A stretch of 28,147 bases of DNA from Accumulibacter sp. (GTDB taxonomy: Bacteria > Pseudomonadota > Gammaproteobacteria > Burkholderiales > Rhodocyclaceae), in NCBI GenBank assembly GCA_031284185.1, contig JAITAJ010000400.1:1-28147 (forward strand), written 5' to 3'. Positions 18,276 to 26,600 of this stretch are shown piece after piece. Positions within the stretch are counted from its first letter, which is position 1; each line of letters starts with the position of its first letter. Made by a program: the position numbers and the translations under genes. The notes under the pieces are model-generated. The model was not told the origin of the DNA and did not search any database. It was given only the letters and a program-made list of their open reading frames with translations.

Positions 18276-18827
18276 TCAACGCTCCTTGACCTGCGCCCAG
18301 AGCACGTCGCCGAGTCCTTCCGTCTGGTTGAGCACGCGACCGACGATGAACAGCAAATCGGACAGGCGATTGAGGTATTTTCGGACGAATTCGGAAACCG
18401 CTTCGCTGGCGCCCAGATGCACGACCCGGCGTTCGACGCGCCGGCACACCGTGCGCGCGAAATGCGCCAGCGCGGCGGGACGGGTGCCGCCGGGCAGGAT
18501 GAAATTCTTGAGCGGAGTGAGTTCATCGCTGAACCGGGCGACCAGTTCCTCCAGGCGGGCGACGTGCGCCTCACCGATGATCGCGGAACCGGGAATGCAT
18601 ACTTCGCCGCCGAGATCGAAGAGATCGTTCTGGATGCGCAACAGGGCGACGCGAACGTTTTCCGGCAAGGTTTCGGCGAGCAGGACGCCGATGGTGGAAT
18701 TGAGTTCGTCGATTTCACCGATGCAGTCGATACGCAGACAGTCCTTGCCGACGCGGCTTCCATCACCGAGACCCGTGGTGCCGGCGTCGCCGGTTCGGGT
18801 GACGATCTTGCTGAGACGATTACCCAT
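18276..18827 (-). CDS. ATP:cob(I)alamin adenosyltransferase, PduO type
   Basis: Transfers the adenosyl group of ATP to cob(I)alamin, making adenosylcobalamin in the cytoplasm. The 183-residue length is normal. The N-terminal ATP-binding motif TRTGDAGTTGLGDGSRVGKD is at 10-29, followed by IGEIDELNSTIGVLLAE. The C-terminal helices carry ARTVCRRVERRVVHL and KYLNRLSDLLFIVGRVLN, both characteristic. The start follows AGGTG seven bases upstream. It is divergent from the PP2C gene. No other cobalamin gene or B12 riboswitch was found nearby, so it probably serves scavenged corrinoid or a B12 enzyme encoded elsewhere. Confidence 0.94.
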   Translation of the reverse strand: MGNRLSKIVTRTGDAGTTGLGDGSRVGKDCLRIDCIGEIDELNSTIGVLLAETLPENVRVALLRIQNDLFDLGGEVCIPGSAIIGEAHVARLEELVARFSDELTPLKNFILPGGTRPAALAHFARTVCRRVERRVVHLGASEAVSEFVRKYLNRLSDLLFIVGRVLNQTEGLGDVLWAQVKER

Positions 18828-19089
18828 GATGATTCACCTGAAAAAAATGATTGGGACGGCGATGCCACGCCGGACGGCGCCTCTCTCCGAAAACGGCGTG
18901 ATTCATCGGAGAAGAACGCGCTGCCGGACATGCTATCCTATCCGGCGGGGCTTATTCCATTTTCCCGGATTATTTGGTGACGGCGCCGGCTTCGCCATGT
19001 GTAGACATGCGGCTGGTCCGCGTTTCACCGGCGAAAAATGAACGGGAGGATTCCTCCCGATTTGCCAATCGTTCGGGTTCTTACATGCC

Positions 19090-19845
19090 ATGATGATCGA
19101 CGCCTGTGTCGCCCAGCATCAGGGGGATCGCAAGGAACAGCAGGACCGTGTCGCGCTGCTGCCGCATCCGAAAGGCGGCGGGATGGCGCTGGCCGTGCTG
19201 GCCGACGGCATGGGCGGACATACCGGAGGCGCCCTGGCCGCTCAGCAGGTACTGCATACGGCGGCGGCGAACTTCGAGCAATTTCCGGTGAGCGGCGAAT
19301 TGGCCGGAGAATGGCTCGAACAGAGCATCCATGAAGCGCACACGCTGATCAGGGCGTCGCGCTTCATCAACGAAAAGGACCCGCACAGCACGGTAGTCAT
19401 GCTCTTGTTGCAACCGAAGAAAGCCAGTTGGGCGCATTGCGGGGACAGCCGCCTGTACCATTTTCGCGGCGAGCGCCTGCTGTTTCGCACCAAGGACCAT
19501 TCCTATGTCGAGGATCTGGTAGCCCAGGGCAAGCTCCGCCCCGATCAGGCGCAAGCGCATCCCTACCATCATATTTTGCTGTCCACGCTTGGCAGCAACG
19601 AGTCGCCGCAAGTCGACGTCGGGGAAACCAGCGACCTGCGGGCAGGCGACACCTTCGTGCTCTGTTCCGACGGGCTGTGGGGCTATTTCAGTGATGCCGA
19701 GCTGGGCGCCGCCGTCGCCGCCCGTTCCGCCCGTCAGGCATCCGATCTGTTGATCGGCCAGGCGCGGACACACGCCCGCGGCAGTGGCGACAACGCCTCG
19801 CTGGTCGTCATCAAGCTAGTCCAGGGGACAGGGGACAGAGGATAG
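19090..19845 (+). CDS. PP2C-family serine/threonine protein phosphatase
   Basis: A 251-residue metal-dependent phosphatase with all core motifs: Asp19 (EQQDRVALL), LADGMGGHTGG with Asp39, GDSRLY with Asp119, CSDGLWGY with Asp194, and SGDNASLVVI with Asp234/Asn235. It should remove phosphate from Ser/Thr residues of cytoplasmic partners; no partner kinase is in the window. The start at 19090 has a poor ribosome-binding site, and a second ATG follows directly. The last seven codons (QGTGDRG) are supplied by the GACAGAG repeat, suggesting the original stop was lost or displaced. Confidence 0.95.
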   Translation: MMIDACVAQHQGDRKEQQDRVALLPHPKGGGMALAVLADGMGGHTGGALAAQQVLHTAAANFEQFPVSGELAGEWLEQSIHEAHTLIRASRFINEKDPHSTVVMLLLQPKKASWAHCGDSRLYHFRGERLLFRTKDHSYVEDLVAQGKLRPDQAQAHPYHHILLSTLGSNESPQVDVGETSDLRAGDTFVLCSDGLWGYFSDAELGAAVAARSARQASDLLIGQARTHARGSGDNASLVVIKLVQGTGDRG

Positions 19846-19960
19846 GGGACAGAAGACAGAGGACAGGGAACAGAAGACAGAAGACAGAAGACAGAGAAAC
19901 CGAGCGCTCGATTTTCCGTCCTCACTTGGCGCGAAGCGCTCAAACTCATCTGTCTTCTGC
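19823..19960. repeat. Intergenic heptad plus palindrome element, copy 2
   Basis: About ten units of GACAGAG/GACAGAA and close variants (19823-19896) lead into AAACCGAGCGCTCGATTT (19897-19914), then CCGTCCTCACTTGGCGCGAAGCGC, and finally inverted heptads (CATCTGTCTTCTG) ending near 19960. The element is thus bounded by heptads in opposite orientation. It overlaps the last codons of the PP2C gene and lies between convergent genes. Confidence 0.8.
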
Positions 19961-20172
19961 CCTTCTTCGTGGCGGCGTCGGGCACCTTTACAGCGAAAGC
20001 AGCGGTGTTCGTCGGCGATGCGCGGCATCAACAGGCGGATGGCGCCGGGGATCGACAGTCCCATTGCCCGCGGACTCCAGGCCGCCTTAGTTCAGAGGAC
20101 AGAGAAACCGAGCGCTCGGTTTTCCGTCTTCACTTGGCGCGAACGCCCGGAAAACGGAACGGACGGACTTCC
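19846..20172. other. Gap between PP2C and hypF
   Basis: This 327-base stretch is mostly repeat sequence (most of copy 2 and all of copy 3 of the heptad/palindrome family). The 130 bases between the copies hold a small minus-strand frame from an ATG at 20062-20064 (MGLSIPGAIRLLMPRIADEH), whose later codons run into the repeat. It lacks a convincing ribosome-binding site and I do not call it a gene. Confidence 0.5.
20093..20165. repeat. Intergenic heptad plus palindrome element, copy 3
   Basis: CAGAGGACAGAG is followed by the perfect 18-base palindrome AAACCGAGCGCTCGGTTT (20105-20122), then CCGTCTTCACTTGGCGCGAAC. This matches copy 2 almost base for base over about 45 bases. It ends just after the hypF stop, where the hairpin could act as the hypF terminator. 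A second potential pairing, TTTTCCG with CGGAAAA, spans 20120-20155. Confidence 0.75.
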
Positions 20173-22491
20173 TTACAGATAATGCTGCGCGATCCAGGCT
20201 TGGCCGAGCGCGATGCCGCCGTCGTTGGGGGGAATGCGCCGGGCTTCGAGCAGACGCAGCCCGGCGGCGGCCAGGCCGGCGCGCAACGCGCGTCCGAGCA
20301 CCTGATTTTGCAGACACCCGCCACTGGCGGCCACCGTGGCCTTCGGCGGCGCGATGGCGACCAGCCAGTCGGTCAGCGCGGCGGATAGGGTGGCATGGAA
20401 CAGCGCGGCTCCGGCGCCGGGATCGCGTTCGTCGGCCAGAACCGCGAGCAAGGGATCCAGGTCGAGACGACCACCGTCGATCGACCAGCCGCCAGCCAGC
20501 GGTCGAACCTTGCCCTGGCGCTCGGCCATGCCTTCGAGCAGCAGCCCGGCCTGACCCCGGAAGCGCGTCACGGAACAAATGCCCAACAGCCCGGCGACGG
20601 CATCGAACAGGCGTCCCATGCTGGATGTCTCCTCGGTGTCTTCGCCGGCGATCAGCCGTTCCGCGAGCGAACCGGCGTCGGGCTGGCCGGCAAAGCGCCT
20701 TTCGATTTCATCGCCCCGCCCCAGCGCGCACAGAATGGCGGCGGCAAAACGCCACGGCTGCCCCGATTCATGGTCGCCGAAGGCCAGACGGAGCGGCTTG
20801 AGATGCCCCAGACGCGCATAGGCCGCGCCATCGACGCGCAGCAGCTCGCCGCCCCAGGGCTTGCCGTCATCGCCCAGACCGCAGCCGTCCAGCGAGAGCG
20901 CGTAAACCGGCTCGTCACGATGATGCTCGGCCAACACGGCGGCAACGTGCGCGTGGTGATGTTGCACGCCCAGCAGCGGCAATTTGCGCCGGGCGGCGAA
21001 TTCCACGGCCAGACGGGTGGCCGCGTCGCGCGTGTCGCGGTCATGGGCGATCAGCGCCGGCGATACGTCCAGTATCGCCAGCAGATGCTCGGCGGTTTCC
21101 AGCAGCGCCTCGGCGGCCAGCGGATTGGAAAGCTCGCCGAGATGCGGGGAGAGAAAGGCTTCGTTGTCGCGGGTGACGCAGATCGCGCTCTTGCACCGAA
21201 CGCCGAAGGCCAGTATCGGCGGCGTCGAGAACGGCAGCTTCACCGAACGCGGCGCATAGCCGCGCGAACGGCGAACCAGTTGAAGCCCGCCCGGGCCGGA
21301 ACAGGCGACACTGTCCTCGGCGCCGGCGACCAGCGCCAGATCGTACGTCAGGAAGGCATCCGCCACCCCGACGAGGCGGCGCAGGGCCTCGCCGTTGTCG
21401 ATGGCCGGCGGCTCACCCGCCGGATTGCCGCTGGTGACGACGAGCGCCAGTGCTTCGGACTTTTCCAGCCAGGCCATCCCCGCCGGGCGCCCCGCCGCTT
21501 CGTGGAAGAAGAGATAGTACAAAGGGGAGAAGGGCAGCACCACGCCCAGCCAGAGCAGATCCGGCGCCACGCCCGGCAGCGCCTCATCGCAACCGTCGCG
21601 CTTTCTCAACAGGATGATCGGGCGCTCGGGGAGATTCAACAGGCCCGGCTCGCCGACACTCACGCGGACGAAGGCCGCCGCCGACAGGGCGTTGGCGAAC
21701 ATCACCGGAAACGGCGCGGCGGGCTGCCGCTTGCGCGCGCGCAGCGCGGCCACGGCGGTCACGTCGCGCGCATTGCACATCAGCCGGAAGCCGCCCGGCC
21801 CCTTGACGGCCAGAATCTTGCCGTCCCTGATCATCGACAGGGCGTTGGCTATCGCGTCGCCGGGCAGGACGTTACCCGCCGGATCGGTCAGCGAGAGCCG
21901 CGGGCTGCACTTCGGACAGCTGATGCCGGCGGTGTGCAGCCGGCGGTCGTGCGGACGCCTGGATTCCGCCTGGCACTTGCCGCACATGGGAAAGCTGGCG
22001 AAACTGGTCCGCGCGCGATCGAAGGGCAATCCCCGGCAAACGGTGTAACGGGGGCCGCAGTGCGCGCAACTGACGAAGGCGTACCGCCAGCGCCTGTCCG
22101 TCGGGTCGAACATGTCCCGCAAGCAATTCCGGCAGACGGCGGTATCGGGGCCGATCATCGTGGCGACCCGGCCGCCAAGGCTGCCGAGGATCACGAAATC
22201 CTCCGCGCTCTCCTCGGTTTCGGCCGCTCGGCGATGCACCGAATCGATGCGCGAAAACGGCGGCGCTTCGCGCTGCAAGCACTCGATCAGCACGCTGATC
22301 TTCTGTTCCGGGCCGCGCGCCTCGATTTCCAGGCCCCTGGCATCGGTCCGCACCCAGCCGGACAGCCGCAGCTCATTGGCCAGACGCCAGATGAGGGGAC
22401 GGAAACCGACGCCCTGAACCACGCCGGTCAGGCGAATCCGCTGACAGGGATGCTTGCTTTGATTCCCGGAACTGGATACGGACATTCTCAT
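20173..22491 (-). CDS. hypF: Carbamoyltransferase HypF (hydrogenase maturation)
   Basis: Uses carbamoyl phosphate and ATP to carbamoylate HypE, the first step in making the cyanide ligands of [NiFe]-hydrogenase. The 772-residue protein (E. coli 750) is complete. An acylphosphatase domain carries GVVQGVGFRP at 23-32. Two zinc-finger-like pairs follow (CRNCL...CAHCG and CGKCQ...CPKC), then a YrdC-like domain (ILAVKGPGGFRLMCNA). The C-terminal carbamoyltransferase domain has VQHHHAHVAAVLAEH, LDGCGLGDDGKPWGGELL and VAASGGCLQNQVLG. Start at 22491 (MRMSV) or 22485 (MSV); neither decides function. No hypA-E or hydrogenase structural gene is in the window. Confidence 0.96.
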   Translation of the reverse strand: MRMSVSSSGNQSKHPCQRIRLTGVVQGVGFRPLIWRLANELRLSGWVRTDARGLEIEARGPEQKISVLIECLQREAPPFSRIDSVHRRAAETEESAEDFVILGSLGGRVATMIGPDTAVCRNCLRDMFDPTDRRWRYAFVSCAHCGPRYTVCRGLPFDRARTSFASFPMCGKCQAESRRPHDRRLHTAGISCPKCSPRLSLTDPAGNVLPGDAIANALSMIRDGKILAVKGPGGFRLMCNARDVTAVAALRARKRQPAAPFPVMFANALSAAAFVRVSVGEPGLLNLPERPIILLRKRDGCDEALPGVAPDLLWLGVVLPFSPLYYLFFHEAAGRPAGMAWLEKSEALALVVTSGNPAGEPPAIDNGEALRRLVGVADAFLTYDLALVAGAEDSVACSGPGGLQLVRRSRGYAPRSVKLPFSTPPILAFGVRCKSAICVTRDNEAFLSPHLGELSNPLAAEALLETAEHLLAILDVSPALIAHDRDTRDAATRLAVEFAARRKLPLLGVQHHHAHVAAVLAEHHRDEPVYALSLDGCGLGDDGKPWGGELLRVDGAAYARLGHLKPLRLAFGDHESGQPWRFAAAILCALGRGDEIERRFAGQPDAGSLAERLIAGEDTEETSSMGRLFDAVAGLLGICSVTRFRGQAGLLLEGMAERQGKVRPLAGGWSIDGGRLDLDPLLAVLADERDPGAGAALFHATLSAALTDWLVAIAPPKATVAASGGCLQNQVLGRALRAGLAAAGLRLLEARRIPPNDGGIALGQAWIAQHYL

Positions 22492-22539
22492 TGAGCGGGT
22501 GCTTGGAATTGGCCGATTTTAACGCATGAACCCCCTCGG

Positions 22540-22606
22540 TGACAGAGGAGGCCAATGACGCGGCATTTCGCGCCGCCCTGTTTCTCACTGTCTTCTGTCT
22601 TACATC
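22540..22606. repeat. Degenerate heptad/palindrome element, copy 4
   Basis: TGACAGAGGAGG at the left and CACTGTCTTCTGTCTT at the right are heptads in opposite orientation, enclosing GCGGCATTTCGCGCCG. The layout resembles copies 1-3, but the central palindrome is lost. It lies between the hypF start and the Cys-rich gene. Confidence 0.5.
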
Positions 22607-22720
22607 ATCTGGTATGAAGGTGCCTTCACTTTTCTGTTGACGTCATTGGAGAGGCGGCATAGACTGGAACGCAAGGTGCCTTGCAAAATCGTGTCTTGAT
22701 CTTTTTCAGGGAGTTTCGTC

Positions 22721-22993
22721 ATGTCGCTGCGCCGTTTCTTGTCCCATCTCAAATTCCGTTTTCACGCGCGCAAACACGCCGGACGGCGCGCCGCGTCTTC
22801 TCCATATTCTCCCGCCGGACATGCCGGCCCGCCTTCCGCCCGGGAGACGGGAACGCAATGGCCCGCCTTCCCTTCGGAGTGTCCTTTGTGCGATAAACGC
22901 TGTATACTCACCGCGCCCCGTTGCAAACACGGCGCGGCATTCATACAGTTCATGCACGCTCATGGCGGAAACCCGCAAGCCCGAACCCTGTGA
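22721..22993 (+). CDS. Small Cys-rich protein upstream of and overlapping a MarR regulator
   Basis: A 90-residue protein with a good ribosome-binding site (AGGGAG, seven bases before the ATG). The N-terminal half is basic and looks disordered (MSLRRFLSHLKFRFHARKHA). Residues about 53-70 carry CPLCDKRCILTAPRCKHG, a C-x2-C-x3-C-x6-C-x-H cluster suited to metal, heme or iron-sulfur binding. From memory, similar short Cys-motif proteins sit before MarR regulators in Firmicutes and other anaerobes; I cannot verify this here. The end overlaps the MarR gene by 32 bases, implying translational coupling. Function is unknown; a sensory partner of the regulator is an inference. Confidence 0.6.
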   Translation: MSLRRFLSHLKFRFHARKHAGRRAASSPYSPAGHAGPPSARETGTQWPAFPSECPLCDKRCILTAPRCKHGAAFIQFMHAHGGNPQARTL

Positions 22994-23489
22994 CGACGAA
23001 CGGTTGGCGCAGCTCTTTCGCCGCGCCGCCAAATGGCTGGTTCGCGGCCATCGTCATCACGATTCTGGACGCCACGCGCAAGGGCACATCCTCTCCATCC
23101 TCGGCGAATCCGAAAGCATGAGTCAGCGTGAGTTGCTGGAAATGCTCCACGTCCGCTCCGCTTCCCTGAGCGAACTCCTGATCAAGCTGGAAAAGAGCGG
23201 CGCCATCATCCGGCGGCGCAGTGAAAAAGACAGGCGTAATTTTCTCCTGCAACTCACCGAGCAAGGGCGCATCGAACTCGCCGAACACAGCCAGCGGCGG
23301 CGGCAAGGCGCGAAGCATCTTTTTTCCGTGTTGACCGACGTGGAACGCGAGTCGCTGGCGACGCTCCTGACCCGCCTCGTCGATGCCTGGGAAACGGAGG
23401 AAAAGCGGCGGGAGGACAAGAGAGAAGCCTGGGGGCAGCAGTTCAAGGCATGGATCAGGCGCAAGGTCCGGCAGAAAATGGAAAAATGA
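22962..23489 (+). CDS. MarR-family transcriptional regulator
   Basis: A 175-residue DNA-binding regulator. A His-rich stretch, RGHRHHDSGRHAQGHIL (28-44), precedes the winged helix-turn-helix: MSQRELLEMLHVRSASLSEL (53-72) and IIRRRSEKDRRNFLLQLTEQG (82-102, wing with DRR). A charged helical tail follows (141-175, KRREDKREAWGQQ). The start at 22962 matches the usual domain start; the frame is open upstream to 22821, but that part overlaps the Cys-rich gene and is not MarR-like. With no strong ribosome-binding site, it is likely translated by coupling to the upstream gene. The His-rich segment could bind metal (inference). Target genes are unknown. Confidence 0.9.
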   Translation: MAETRKPEPCDDERLAQLFRRAAKWLVRGHRHHDSGRHAQGHILSILGESESMSQRELLEMLHVRSASLSELLIKLEKSGAIIRRRSEKDRRNFLLQLTEQGRIELAEHSQRRRQGAKHLFSVLTDVERESLATLLTRLVDAWETEEKRREDKREAWGQQFKAWIRRKVRQKMEK

Positions 23490-23649
23490 ACGCGCGCGGC
23501 GAACCGGATGTCGTATGGAGGGCGGCAAGCGCGAAACCATGCGAGGCCGCGAATACGGCACGTTTCCCGCGGACGCGGCGCGCTTATCGATGGTGATGCG
23601 CAATCGTGATAAATTTTGAATCCCTCCTTGACGTTACGGCTGGGCACCA

Positions 23650-26600
23650 ATGACCGACAAGACGAAATTCCGGGCAGCGCGGCGATCGTCCCGGGCGTGG
23701 AAGTATGGGCTAGGGTTCGCCGCGGTTTTCCTTTTGCTCGGGATTCTGGGCTTCCTGGCGCTTCCTCCCATCATCAGGCACGTCGCGGTCGATCGGTTGA
23801 GCGAGGCGTTGCATCGTCCGGTGAGCATCAGGAAGATCGCCGTCAATCCGTTCGCGCTGACGCTGGAAGTGGAGGGGCTGGACATCGGGGAGCGCGAGGG
23901 CGGCGCGAGCTTCGCCGGCTTCGAGAACCTCTACGTGAATCTGCAAGCCAGCTCGCTGTTCCGCTGGGGGCCGGTGGTCGACGAAATCCGTCTGGTCGGG
24001 CCGAAATTCCACGTCGCGCGTCTGGCCGGGGATCGCTACAACTTTTCGGACCTGATCGATGAATTCATGGCCCGCCCGAAAAAAAACGAAGAAGGGCCGA
24101 CGCCGGCGTTCTCGCTGAACAACATCCAGATTTCCGGCGGGACGCTCGAATTCGACGACCGCGTGGTCGGCGAGAAGTCCGTGGTCGAAAACATCACCGT
24201 GGCGCTGCCCTTCGTTTCGAGCATGGACTACGCCACGAACATCTTCGTCGAGCCTCATTTTTCGGCGACCGTCAACGGCGCTCACATCGACCTCAAAGGC
24301 AGGAGCAAGCCATTCACCGAATCCCAGGAGAGCGAATTTCTGCTGACGCTGAACGAAGTGCGATTACCGAAATATTTCGCCTATTTGCCGGTCAGGCTGC
24401 CGATGAAGCTGGAATCGGGCGCCCTGAGCACGGAACTGACGCTGGCTTTCGATCAGGAATCGGGAAAGATGCCACATCTGAGGATTGCCGGCACGGTGTC
24501 GGTGGAAAACCTGAAAGCGACCGACCCCGCGGGACAAGCCTTGCTGGCTTTCAAGCGGCTCGACGTCGCCGTCGGTTCGGCGGACGTGTTCGGCGGTCGG
24601 TTCGTGATCGACCGGGTGGCGCTGGATTCCCCCGAGATCACCGTGCGGGTGAACCGGGCGGGGGCGATCGACTGGCTGGACATGCTGCCCCCGGCGGCCG
24701 ATCCCGCCGGGCCGGACGGACGAGCGGCCACGCCGGTGGCGTGGTCGCTCGGAGAGGCGAGGATAAGCAAGGGCGCGCTGCGCTGGGACGACGCCTCGAA
24801 CCCCAGGGTTTTTCGGGCCGACGTCAAGATCATCGACGCGCTCGTGAAAAACCTCGACGCCCAGGGTTCCGTGGCGGATTTCGAGGCGGCATTGGCGATC
24901 GATGGCGGAGAAAGCCTGAAGGTCGACGCCCTCACCGTCAAGGAGGGGAAACTGGATCCGGCGAAGCGGCGGATTCAAATGGGCGACGTTCGTCTCGACG
25001 GCGCGCGAGCGTCGATCACGCGGCTGGCCGACGGGCGGATCGAATGGATCGAGCCGCCCGCGCGGCATCTTCCCGTGTCCGCGCGGAAGGACGCGCCGGC
25101 GCCCTGGACGCTGGATGTCGCAAAATCCGCCGGCAAGGGGATCCGCCTCCGCTTCGAGGATGCCGCGGTATCGCCCAGGGCGGCGCAGGACATCGAAGAC
25201 CTGGATTTCGAGCTATCCAAGGTATCGAGCGAACCGGGCCGGGCGGCGGACGTGAAGATGGGGTTCAGATTCAATCACAAGGGCAAGGTGACGGTCGATG
25301 GCACACTTGGCGCCATGCCGCTCGACGCCGATCTGAACGTGGACGTCAGAACCATCGAGCTGCTGCCGCTGCAACCCTATTTTTCGGAAAAGCTGAACAT
25401 CGACGTCACGCGCGGCCATGTGACCCTCGACGGCAAGCTGCGCTTGCGCCAGTCTGCCGCGGCAAAGGGCGAAAAGAACGGGAAGCGCGGGAAGGATACG
25501 AAGCGGGCGCAAGGTGGCGCGCCTGACGCATCCGGCCTCCTGACGGGCGGCTTTGCCGGGCGGCTCACGATCGGTGATTTCCAGGCGGTCGAGAAGTCCC
25601 CGGGGGCCGGTGACGCGCGGACGGCTGAAAAGACGCGGGCGGCGGGCAAGACGAATCCGCCCGACTTTCTGCATTGGAAGTCGCTTCGTTTCGATAAGGT
25701 CGACGCGCGCCTCGGGCCGGAATCCGTGGCGATCGGCGGAATCACGCTGGCCGATTTTTTCGCGCGCGTCATCATCAGCCCGCAAGGGGAACTCAATCTG
25801 CTCAAGATCGCGCGCGCGGGCGAAGAAACGGCGGTGAACGCCGAGGCCGCCGCGCCGCCCGCCGAATCATCGGACGGCAAGGCGGCGGCCCCGATCGCCG
25901 TGAAAAGCGGATCGGCATTGCCGGTCACGATCGGCAGGGTCACGCTGCGGGGCGGCAATATCCGTTTCACGGACAACTTTGTGAAGCCCAACTACACGGC
26001 CAATCTCGGAGGGATCAGCGGCAGTGTCACCGGCCTGTCTTCCAGGCCCGGAACCCAGGCCGCGCTGGAACTGCGCGGCAGCTACGACAAAGTCGCGCCG
26101 CTGGACGTCTCGGCGCGGATCAACCCCTTGTCGGCCAAACCCTACCTGGATCTGCGAGCCAACGTGAAGGACATCGATCTGACGACCCTGTCGGCGTATT
26201 CCGGGAAGTATGCGGGGTACGCCATCGAAAAGGGCAAGCTGTCGCTCTCCGTCAACTACAGGATCGAAAATGACCAGCTCGAAGCCGAGAACCGGCTTTT
26301 CCTGGATCAACTGACCTTCGGCGACGCGGTGGAAAGCCCGGACGCCACCACGCTGCCGGTGCGTCTGGCCGTTTCCCTGCTCAAGAACCGCAACGGCGAG
26401 ATCGACATCAACCTGCCGGTTTCCGGTTCGCTCGACGACCCGCATTTTTCCGTCGGTGGCCTGATCGTCGAGATGTTCGTCAATCTGCTGACGAAAGCCG
26501 CGACCTCGCCGTTCGCGCTGATCGGATCGATGTTCGGCGGCGAGGAGCTTTCCGACGTCGAATTCGACCCGGGCCGCGCCGCGCTCACGCCGGAAGCCGT

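Noticed and set aside
17998..19041. Plus-strand frame of 347 codons across the PduO gene
   Set aside because: Most of it is antisense to the adenosyltransferase. The 18066-18275 part looks slightly protein-like (KVYGPLFMADHDGQAPKWCG), but with no start signal or recognised family I could not support a gene.
18828..19089. Possible cobalamin riboswitch upstream of the adenosyltransferase
   Set aside because: Looked for the B12-box and its conserved flanking elements on the minus strand and saw none.
19823..19896. CRISPR array
   Set aside because: The units are seven bases and contiguous, without spacers; it is a simple tandem repeat.
20395..22494. Plus-strand open frame of 699 codons opposite hypF
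   Set aside because: Antisense shadow with Gln/Arg/Gly-rich low-information sequence.
22681..22896. 71-codon plus-strand frame overlapping the Cys-rich gene
   Set aside because: No ribosome-binding site of its own, and the alternative frame at 22721 has a good one and a conserved-looking Cys motif.
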